The translations under genes and the position numbers were made by a program. The notes beneath the pieces were generated by a model that was given only the letters and a program-made list of their open reading frames with translations, did not search any database and was not told the DNA's origin. This document shows, piece after piece, positions 1 through 4,851 of a stretch of 6,962 nt of DNA. Positions within the stretch are counted from its first letter, which is position 1. Each line of letters begins with the position of its first letter. The DNA comes from UBA11663 sp049616325 (lineage in GTDB: Bacteria; Bacteroidota; Bacteroidia; Flavobacteriales_D; Sanyastnellaceae), in NCBI GenBank assembly GCA_049616325.1, contig JBMZHG010000064.1, positions 1-6,962 of the forward strand. Reading direction: 5' to 3'.

Positions 1-3000
1 CTTGGACCAAACCCTTCAAGTGAAACTTGTTCGGTCCAATCATTGGAAATCGTGACAGGGCATCCGCCACGATGTTTGATTTTCCTGGTTTGTACAGGAT
101 TTCATAGTCCATTCCCCCCATGTCGAACAGGACAAAATCACAGATCGTGCTGCGTTTGGACAGTTTCATCCATGTCAATGGGAGGTGATCACTGTGCACC
201 AACAGTTTGAAAGGGCTGAGTGCAGTGAAGTTTCGCACTTCTTTCATGAAGTGCGCAACTGCACGCGCCTCCCTGTAAAAGGGTGATGCAGTTGTGAATG
301 TTTTGCCACGTTCATCATCGAACGCTTTGGAAGCAAACAAAATGATGTTCTTTTCTCCTTTTTCGTTGATTTGGTAAAGACATGCGCCCATTGCATATTG
401 AGATGCATCAACATCCAAATGCAATTGTTTTTTGTAATCGACCACGTGTAACCACGGGCGTGACAAAAGGATTTTACGCATGCTTTCGAACGATTGTTCT
501 TGTTCTTTTCCCCACACGAATTTTGCGCTTTTGCGGAGGAGCATTGAGAGAGGTTTGATCACAGTGGAATAATTTTCCACGTGATCTTTGCTTTGAACGA
601 ACACGCCCAACACGCGTCTGATGTCACCGACGCATGTTGGTGTTTGCATTTGTTCGACTGGCAGCAAATTTTTGCGGGCCACGCGAGTCTTGTGGTTTGT
701 TATTTCATGGCCAAAAAACTCAGTGGATGTGAATCCGATCCTGGTTTTTTCTGGGCGCAAGGTTGCATCATTTTGGACCATGCATTTCAGCAGGTCTTCC
801 AAACGACAAAGAAACTTGTCCCAACCTTCTTCAGCGGTTTTTCCACTGCGATCATCGTCGATGAAACTGAAAAGGTTGTCACGTGTGTCTTGTTTTAGAT
901 CACGGTTGTAGATGTGCAATTTGGCACCGTAAAACAGTGCTTGCGCATTTTTGATCCCAAATTGTAAACGGGTTGGTCGCATGGGTCCTAGCGGTGTGTG
1001 CCGCGCAAGGATGTCCCTGTTGTTTTCTGCCACCAGCAAAGCATTGTACGCTGTGTGCCAATCGGTTTCAATGAAGTGCGAAAAACGCGCCACATTGCGG
1101 ACCATCATGGGTCCGTCAGGCACATTGGTGACCATCTTTTCGATTTGGTCGTTAACCTCCCGATAATCACCACACTCTCGAACCTTGTGATTCGGTCCAT
1201 CAAGGCGTTCGCCTGATGCTGCTTTCAAAGCAAAGTGTGTGCGGGAGCACCAGGATGATTTGTGTGCATCCTCGAGCAAACCCGATTTTAAATGTTGTCG
1301 TGTCAAGTGAGTTGCCAACAATTCGGTGGCAGGGTTGAAACGTTGTTGTTTCACCCGTACCTGTTTGGCATTTGCTTTCATTTTGAAAATGACAGGTGGA
1401 ACATTCAGAGGCTTGCACAGACCTGTGTCTGTGGTTTGGAAAGCCCTTTTGTGTTGTTCCAACAGAGCGGAGATTTTCTCTTTTATTTCTGTTGGCAAAT
1501 CGGGGTTGATGGTGACCCTTTGGTGAGCCAATTGATTCTGCAACACATGATTTGTGATGTCTTCTTTGATTGGTTTTCTTTGTAAATATTTTAGCATTTG
1601 TTTTTGGGAAATCAAAACAGTGTGTTTTGATTTGGAGGTGGATTTCAACTCAGAAGTTTCAATTTCTGGTGCTGAACAAACTTCATTTTTGGATGATTTC
1701 GGAGTGGAAGTTTGAATTTCATCTTTGGATGATGGATGCGGTGGAAATGGGGTCAGTTGGGGGAATTGGTCCAAGGCCATTTCTGTTGAATCCACATTGG
1801 GTGTGGAGCACAACAATGTGTCATCCACAAATTTGGGGCCATCACGGCAAAACCATGATTTGCCACGATTCCGGAGTTTGGGCAACTTCCGGGGCAAAGT
1901 GGGTGGTTTCAACCACACCTCACGCATGCGTTTTGGTTTGCGTGTTGGCTTTTTGTGCGTGCCCGCCTCATGCGCATTTTGCGCCACATTGCATGACAGG
2001 TCATGACATGAGTCAACGGGTTGTTTGAGATGAAAATTCATGTCAAAATCATGTTCATTTATTAATTTGCGTATTGCAGGCCTGCCTAGCAACGCAACAC
2101 AATTGCTAGGCAGCTGACTTGAAATGTATCCGGGCATCACCACATCGGATTTGCCCACAACCAACAATGCATCGGCTGCAGCGCCCGAGGGTGATGCTCC
2201 ATTTAAACCTTGAATCACAGTGGGATCTCCGCCGGATTTTGTAGCCCACCCCTCTTTGAAAAGGTTGGTGGTGGCACCTGAATCTAGGACGACTCGTCGC
2301 CTGTGTACGGTGTTGTTTTTAACGATGTGCGCGTAAGCGTACGTCATGTCATCATTGTTGGAGTTGGGGGCGTGCATCATGAAACACACACCTGAATTGG
2401 CCATGTCAAAGTCGGACATGCCGCTGTCGCACTCGGTTTCCGAGGCTTCAGCGAGTTCCTGATCGATGTGTTGATTGAAACTCAATATTGTGGGCAAAGG
2501 CTCTGTTGCTTCGACAGTGAGATCAATTGGGATGTGATTGAAAGCTTCGGTGCAATCAATGCCATTGGTTTTTGGGTTGTTTCCGAGTCCCAAATATTTA
2601 GTAACACGAGTGGCAAAAGGCACCTTTTTCATGTGGTGCATGTACTTGACCACTTGCTTGCCACGCTTGCTGGGCTTGGACGACTTGTCGAGCGACCCGG
2701 CCCATTTGGCAAATTTTTGAACCTGACGGATGACCGAATTTGAGCCCTCCGACTTGGACTCAAGCTTGCGCTTGTGTCGCTTGTGTTCATTGTAAAATTT
2801 CTTGTATTTTTCAAATTTGGCCTGTTCCTCCTTGGACTTGGCAGCTTCAATCCGATTGAGCATGACCTTGTCTTTGGATTTGTTGTAGGAACGGGCTTGT
2901 TTGAAACTTGAGTTGAAATTGTAGTTGCCATTGCGGCCTCTGTTTTTGTTGTTGAGGTCGTGGGAGAAAGGGCATTCCTTCCCCCTTTGGCACTTGCCCT

Positions 3001-4345
3001 GCGCATGGAACCTGCACAGAACTTGGGAAACAGGCAAACGAGACTGGCGGTCGCGTTCACCTTTGCTGTTTTTGTGCCTTTTGGGCTTGAAGTTGTTGCC
3101 CGGGACATTGAAATTGTTGACATTGGACCCTTTCGGGTTTGGCTGAACCAAGTTGGGCAACTTGCTTTGAGAACTTCCCAGAGGGAATTCCTCTGGGTTG
3201 AATGGCTTGTCCCCAATTGTGGGCTGAGAAAGATACTTCAAAACTACCATTTCCGCATTGTTTGACCACCCAAAATCCCCCACCATTGCCATTCCTCCGA
3301 GATTGAACTCTCTGTTCATGGAGGGCCGATAATTCGAAGGTTTCTTGGCATCCTGGTCGCTTATGAAGCCCAGAATTCTGTCCACCATGGAGCCTTTCAT
3401 GGGCAGCTCCTTGATCTCTTCGTGGCAGGGTTGATCGTTTGGAATGGGAGGTTTCCCAGCGGCTTCCAGCTCCGCGTTCAGTTGAAGCCTTACTGTGCCG
3501 GCGAGGTACAGGCTGTTCCAATCAGACTTTTGGAAATCCCCCCACTCTGTTGGCGACAAATTTCGCCTGAGGATGAACGCAAGCAGTTCGTCCAACTTGG
3601 CGATGACTCTCCAGTTGATTCCCATCTTAGCTAGCCGTTCAATCTGTGTGGCAAAACGAGAGGCCATTCCAATTGAACCTTCCCCGGTGTGACGAATGAA
3701 TGCCATTATGGCATTCATCGGGTCCAGTGTGTCGGGAATCTTCTTGGGGAGGGTGAAGATCTCCTGCAAGATCTGAACAAAAGTGATTGATGGGTTTTTG
3801 GCAAATTCGGCCGAGAGAATGGACAAAGTTTTTGGGCCGACGAAGTGCCAAAGGTACTGCTTAAGAGCCAACTCGATGATGTCGCGGCACCTGACGTACT
3901 CATTCTGTACGTGCTGGGTTGCTCCGGACAGATCCACCATTGTACGGTTGTTGATTGAAATTGCGTTGACGTGGGGGCACGCAGTGAGTGCATCATTGAC
4001 AAGGTTCTTGTCCTCGTCGGTGACGACCCCAGAATTTTTAAAATTGGGCAGAAGCTTTTTGAGATGTTCGCAAATGGCTTGGGCGTAATCACCCAAAGCC
4101 TCGAGCACCTCCTCCTGATCATCGGTTCTTTCGAACCGACGAGACTCTTGATTGTTGCGAAGGCGAACTTTCTCCGCCTTGACGAAATCGCGCACGTGGG
4201 GTGGCACAACAACAAGCTTGGAGTTCCACCAGTGCGAAGGCAGCGACTTTTGAGATCCCAGATCTCTGATGGCCCCAGCCCTCTTGCGAACCTTGCGGGG
4301 CACGCGATTCTTGGCCTTCTTTTGATTGGTGTTTCCAGCGGTCAT
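1..4345 (-). CDS. gag-pol: Gag-Pol polyprotein, N-terminal 1,448 residues: Gag, protease, RT, RNase H (runs off the left edge)
   Basis: I translated the frame by hand from the ATG at 4345-4343 to base 1 and found no stop. The ATG is chosen because an in-frame TGA lies three codons upstream (4354-4352) and A is at position -3. Domains in order: basic N-terminus (residues 8-22); probably helical Gag body (about 40-330); CCCH zinc finger (444-462); lysine-rich region (about 490-580); retropepsin (about 672-770, DSGA at 688-691); Ser/Thr/Lys-rich linker (771-960); RT (about 975-1225, catalytic Asp 1095, 1163 and 1164); connection region; RNase H (about 1305-1430). The frame is unfinished at base 1, mid-codon, and continues in phase at 6962, giving 2,151 residues if the ends join. 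Gag and Pol share one frame with no frameshift or readthrough codon, as in Tf1 of fission yeast. A polyprotein cleaved by its own protease is known for the family; cleavage sites cannot be placed. Confidence 0.93.
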   Translation of the reverse strand, partial: MTAGNTNQKKAKNRVPRKVRKRAGAIRDLGSQKSLPSHWWNSKLVVVPPHVRDFVKAEKVRLRNNQESRRFERTDDQEEVLEALGDYAQAICEHLKKLLPNFKNSGVVTDEDKNLVNDALTACPHVNAISINNRTMVDLSGATQHVQNEYVRCRDIIELALKQYLWHFVGPKTLSILSAEFAKNPSITFVQILQEIFTLPKKIPDTLDPMNAIMAFIRHTGEGSIGMASRFATQIERLAKMGINWRVIAKLDELLAFILRRNLSPTEWGDFQKSDWNSLYLAGTVRLQLNAELEAAGKPPIPNDQPCHEEIKELPMKGSMVDRILGFISDQDAKKPSNYRPSMNREFNLGGMAMVGDFGWSNNAEMVVLKYLSQPTIGDKPFNPEEFPLGSSQSKLPNLVQPNPKGSNVNNFNVPGNNFKPKRHKNSKGERDRQSRLPVSQVLCRFHAQGKCQRGKECPFSHDLNNKNRGRNGNYNFNSSFKQARSYNKSKDKVMLNRIEAAKSKEEQAKFEKYKKFYNEHKRHKRKLESKSEGSNSVIRQVQKFAKWAGSLDKSSKPSKRGKQVVKYMHHMKKVPFATRVTKYLGLGNNPKTNGIDCTEAFNHIPIDLTVEATEPLPTILSFNQHIDQELAEASETECDSGMSDFDMANSGVCFMMHAPNSNNDDMTYAYAHIVKNNTVHRRRVVLDSGATTNLFKEGWATKSGGDPTVIQGLNGASPSGAAADALLVVGKSDVVMPGYISSQLPSNCVALLGRPAIRKLINEHDFDMNFHLKQPVDSCHDLSCNVAQNAHEAGTHKKPTRKPKRMREVWLKPPTLPRKLPKLRNRGKSWFCRDGPKFVDDTLLCSTPNVDSTEMALDQFPQLTPFPPHPSSKDEIQTSTPKSSKNEVCSAPEIETSELKSTSKSKHTVLISQKQMLKYLQRKPIKEDITNHVLQNQLAHQRVTINPDLPTEIKEKISALLEQHKRAFQTTDTGLCKPLNVPPVIFKMKANAKQVRVKQQRFNPATELLATHLTRQHLKSGLLEDAHKSSWCSRTHFALKAASGERLDGPNHKVRECGDYREVNDQIEKMVTNVPDGPMMVRNVARFSHFIETDWHTAYNALLVAENNRDILARHTPLGPMRPTRLQFGIKNAQALFYGAKLHIYNRDLKQDTRDNLFSFIDDDRSGKTAEEGWDKFLCRLEDLLKCMVQNDATLRPEKTRIGFTSTEFFGHEITNHKTRVARKNLLPVEQMQTPTCVGDIRRVLGVFVQSKDHVENYSTVIKPLSMLLRKSAKFVWGKEQEQSFESMRKILLSRPWLHVVDYKKQLHLDVDASQYAMGACLYQINEKGEKNIILFASKAFDDERGKTFTTASPFYREARAVAHFMKEVRNFTALSPFKLLVHSDHLPLTWMKLSKRSTICDFVLFDMGGMDYEILYKPGKSNIVADALSRFPMIGPNKFHLKGLVQ
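56..433 (-). other. RNase H domain (RH)
   Basis: Degrades the RNA strand of the RNA-DNA hybrid during reverse transcription. The acidic residues are in place: Asp 1313 in LDVDASQYAMGACL, Glu 1359 in FYREARAV, Asp 1386 in LVHSDHLPL, and Asp 1428 in the terminal ADALSR motif that follows ILYKPGKSNIV. The order and spacing match the RNase H of Ty3/gypsy elements. It is the last domain before the left edge; 21 further residues are coded before base 1. I see no second (archaeal-type) RNase H. Confidence 0.92.
434..670 (-). other. RT connection (tether) region
   Basis: Residues about 1226-1304 join RT to RNase H. Recognisable pieces are GDIRRVLGVF (equivalent to LRSFLGL), VIKPLSMLLRK (equivalent to AxPLxxLLKK) and FVWGKEQEQSFESMRKIL (equivalent to FxWxxxxxxAFxxLKxxL). 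These are standard in Ty3/gypsy Pol and add support to the family assignment. Confidence 0.85.
671..1423 (-). other. Reverse transcriptase domain (RT)
   Basis: RNA- and DNA-dependent DNA polymerase that makes the element's cDNA. The conserved blocks are visible in order: SGLLEDAHKSSWCSRTHFALK (finger region), CGDYREVN (equivalent to the usual DYRxLN), ETDWHTAYNALL (first catalytic Asp, residue 1095), TRLQFGIKNAQALF (equivalent to PFGLxNAPxxF), FSFIDDD (catalytic Asp 1163 and 1164, in place of the usual YVDD), EEGWDKFLCRLEDLL (equivalent to EEHxxHLxxVFxxL), and FFGHEIT (equivalent to FLGHxxS). The 67 residues between the first Asp and the DD pair fit Ty3-type RTs. Several normally fixed residues differ (FIDD for YVDD; QFGIKNAQA for PFGLxNAPA; the usual PxPxID segment is not recognisable), marking a divergent lineage. 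All catalytic aspartates are present. Confidence 0.92.
1466..2035 (-). other. Linker between protease and reverse transcriptase, no recognised domain
   Basis: About 190 residues (771-960) separate the protease from the RT. The first part is basic and proline-rich (for example KKPTRKPKRMREV and KPPTLPRKLPKL). The second is a Ser/Thr/Lys/Glu-rich low-complexity stretch around residues 860-905. It ends in the segment leading to RT (QRVTINPDLP, then LLEQHKRAF). Ty3-type elements often have some linker here, but this one is long. I see no dUTPase, chromodomain or other known insert. It could be a flexible spacer or hold cleavage sites. Confidence 0.6.
2036..2332 (-). other. Retropepsin-type aspartic protease domain (PR)
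   Basis: The active-site motif is VVLDSGATTNLF, with the catalytic Asp at residue 688 and the DSGA tetrad at 688-691. About 65 residues later, LLGRPAIRKL (Gly 754) supplies the hydrophobic-hydrophobic-Gly motif that supports the active site in retropepsins. The size, near 100 residues, and the spacing between the two motifs are normal for the family, which acts as a homodimer and matures Gag-Pol inside the particle. It sits in the same frame as Gag and RT. The edges are estimated. Confidence 0.88.
2606..4345 (-). other. gag: Gag region of the polyprotein (residues 1-580, boundary approximate)
   Basis: Gag forms the virus-like particle and binds the genomic RNA. The first 25 residues are strongly basic (KK at 9-10, RKVRKR at 17-22), followed by a WW pair at 39-40. 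Residues 40-330 have the hydrophobic spacing expected of a helical capsid, but I recognise no major-homology-region motif, so the capsid assignment rests on position and on the zinc finger that follows. After the finger comes a lysine-rich stretch (about 490-580) that may be a coiled coil or an extra RNA-binding segment. The gap from zinc finger to protease is about 210 residues, long for a Ty3-type Gag. The C-terminal boundary is arbitrary because no cleavage site is visible. Lysine codons here favour AAG, unlike the rest of the polyprotein. Confidence 0.75.
2960..3016 (-). other. CCCH-type zinc finger in the nucleocapsid position of Gag
   Basis: Cys444, Cys452, Cys458 and His462 give the spacing C-X7-C-X5-C-X3-H, read as CRFHAQGKC, then QRGKEC, then PFSH. 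This is the pattern of CCCH (C3H1) RNA-binding fingers such as those of splicing and mRNA-decay factors. It is not the retroviral CCHC knuckle (C-X2-C-X4-H-X4-C), of which I saw no copy in the frame. Arg and Lys inside the finger and a basic flank (KPKRHK before, RGRNGN after) fit RNA binding. Its place between the Gag body and the protease is that of nucleocapsid, so the inferred role is genomic RNA packaging. Confidence 0.85.
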
Positions 4346-4463
4346 GATGCTTCAATCCTCAGCTGATCTTCACAGGTTCTCGGATCCAGAGAATCTATAG
4401 ATGACAGACGTGCAATGGATGCAGACGAAGGACGAAGACGATGCAGGCTGGTCAAAGGTTTCG

Positions 4464-4497
4464 AACCAAAAAGTTGGTTGTTACAATTCAAATGTAA
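4464..4497. repeat. Two adjacent small hairpins in the Gag leader
   Basis: AACCAA/TTGGTT (4464-4469 with 4474-4479, loop of four) is followed after one base by TTACA/TGTAA (4481-4485 with 4493-4497, loop of seven). Both stems are perfect. In the sense RNA they lie about 120-150 bases before the Gag start, where packaging or dimerisation signals of retroelements are often found. That function is inferred from position only. Confidence 0.5.
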
Positions 4498-4612
4498 TAA
4501 CGACATGGGAATTCACTCTGACAGACATGACAGTGAGTCATGCTCATTAGAGAGAAACCGAAACTAACTGACTAACTTGACTGCTCTTACACTAGACTAC
4601 TAACAAGGGTTT

Positions 4613-4631
4613 AACCTGGAGTTCCCAGGTT
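4613..4631. repeat. Perfect 7-base hairpin AACCTGG/CCAGGTT
   Basis: AACCTGG and CCAGGTT flank a five-base loop (AGTTC), a perfect seven-pair stem. It abuts and partly overlaps the tRNA-like segment. It may be a structured element in the LTR or leader RNA. Confidence 0.6.
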
Positions 4632-4651
4632 CGACTCTCCTCATGGGCACT
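4628..4651 (-). other. tRNA 3'-end-like segment: possible primer-binding site or relic
   Basis: The plus strand reads GG, TTCGACT, CTCCT, CATGGGC, A, CTC. This is the layout of a tRNA 3' end: T-loop of seven, five stem bases, seven acceptor bases and discriminator A, then CTC where CCA is expected. A minus-strand element would show its primer-binding site exactly like this on the plus strand. However, two of the three CCA bases mismatch, the T-stem partner (CCAGG) does not pair well, and no matching 5' half of a tRNA lies upstream. It also lies inside both LTR candidates. It may be a degenerate primer site, a polymerase III B-box-like element or chance. Confidence 0.3.
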
Positions 4652-4681
4652 CTGACACAGTGACACATGAGGGTCGTGTCA

Positions 4682-4690
4682 TCCCCCCAG
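4682..4690 (-). other. Polypurine tract candidate A (CTGGGGGGA)
   Basis: On the minus strand a run of six G and one A directly precedes TGACAC. Such a tract resists RNase H and primes plus-strand DNA synthesis, and normally abuts the 3' LTR. It goes with LTR candidate A. Confidence 0.4.
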
Positions 4691-4736
4691 CATCAAGTTC
4701 TTCAGTGGGATGTCGAGGAAGAGGTCTGAGGACTGT

Positions 4737-4751
4737 ATCATTTTTAATGAT
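4737..4751. repeat. Hairpin ATCATT/AATGAT with ATTAAA on the minus strand
   Basis: A perfect six-base stem with a three-base loop, between the integrase stop and the G-run. The minus strand of the loop region contains ATTAAA (4748-4743), a common variant polyadenylation hexamer, so this may mark the transcript 3' end. Confidence 0.4.
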
Positions 4752-4784
4752 CCATCGCCGAAGCTGTGATTAAACAGACTCATG

Positions 4785-4796
4785 TCCTCTCCCTTT
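4785..4796 (-). other. Polypurine tract candidate B (AAAGGGAGAGGA)
   Basis: Twelve uninterrupted purines on the minus strand, 56 bases after the integrase stop codon. The composition is close to classical retroviral polypurine tracts. It goes with LTR candidate B, but could also be a second, upstream plus-strand primer. Confidence 0.45.
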
Positions 4797-4851
4797 GATT
4801 GAACACATGTTGTGACATGCTTGTTTTTTCGAAGAGTGAGTGTCAACTCGT

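Larger units (their letters stand above)
4504..4657. repeat. Interrupted 16-base direct repeat in the non-coding region
   Basis: On the plus strand CATGGG plus CACTCTGACA occurs at 4642-4657 without a gap, and at 4504-4523 with AATT inserted between the two parts (4510-4513). The copies start 138 bases apart and both are followed within 10 bases by CAGTGA-containing sequence. It may reflect a local duplication of an LTR edge. Confidence 0.55.
4519..4681 (-). repeat. LTR candidate A (163 bases), TGACA...TGTCA
   Basis: Reading the minus strand, a G-run (CTGGGGGGA, 4690-4682) is followed at once by TGACAC. The segment ends at TGTCA (4523-4519), giving 5-base inverted termini that begin TG and end CA, as LTRs do. 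Against it, 163 bases is short, the purine run is only seven bases, and no primer-binding site starting TGG follows. It overlaps candidate B and at most one of them is right. Confidence 0.35.
4534..4782 (-). repeat. LTR candidate B (249 bases), TGAGTC...GACTCA
   Basis: On the minus strand the segment starts TGAGTC two bases after a 12-base polypurine tract and ends GACTCA, giving 6-base perfect inverted termini with TG and CA ends. Its length is ordinary for a small LTR and it would include the ATTAAA hexamer. Against it, a two-base gap separates the tract from TG, and the bases after the 3' end (CTGTCATGTC) do not resemble a tRNA-complementary primer site. Confidence 0.35.
4346..4851 (-). 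other. Non-coding region between pol and gag: 3' untranslated region, LTR and leader
   Basis: This 506-base stretch is the only part of the window without a gene. By position it must hold the end of the 3' untranslated region, the polypurine tract, the LTR (present once), the primer-binding site and the Gag leader. It carries two polypurine tracts, several short perfect hairpins, an interrupted direct repeat, a tRNA T-arm-like segment and repeated TGACA/TGTCA words. No ORF of note and no convincing TATA box is visible. A variant polyadenylation hexamer, ATTAAA, lies on the minus strand at 4748-4743. The exact LTR boundaries cannot be fixed because no second LTR copy is available for comparison. 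Confidence 0.8.

Noticed and set aside
1570..2028. 152-codon plus-strand reading frame with a Cys- and His-rich end
   Set aside because: It is antisense to the protease-RT linker. The sense strand is poor in the triplets that give antisense stops, which leaves long open antisense frames; the cysteines do not form a known pattern.
2629..3216. 195-codon minus-strand reading frame rich in Ser, Thr, Lys and Arg
   Set aside because: It overlaps Gag in another frame across the zinc finger and lysine-rich part. Its composition is what frame-shifted reading of Lys/Asn/Gln codons gives, and no motif is present.
3057..3521. 154-codon minus-strand frame that could be an overlapping gene
   Set aside because: Off-frame reading of Gag, rich in Gln, Arg and Gly; no start context or motif, and Gag is continuous through it.
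4394..4401. TCTATAGA as a TATA box
   Set aside because: It is a short palindrome about 50 bases before the Gag ATG, which would leave almost no leader and lies outside both LTR candidates. The match to a TATA consensus is weak.
4418..4446. GATGCAG repeated around an ACGAAGGACGAAGAC stretch as a regulatory repeat
   Set aside because: Short purine-rich local repetition with no link to a known element; too little to support a function.
4570..4650. Complete tRNA gene
   Set aside because: Only the 3' T-loop and acceptor layout is present. No matching 5' acceptor strand (GCCCATG) lies about 70 bases upstream, the T-stem does not pair, and no anticodon arm can be drawn.
4346..4851. env or other accessory gene after integrase
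   Set aside because: The 506 bases between the integrase stop and the Gag start hold no sense-strand reading frame of useful length.
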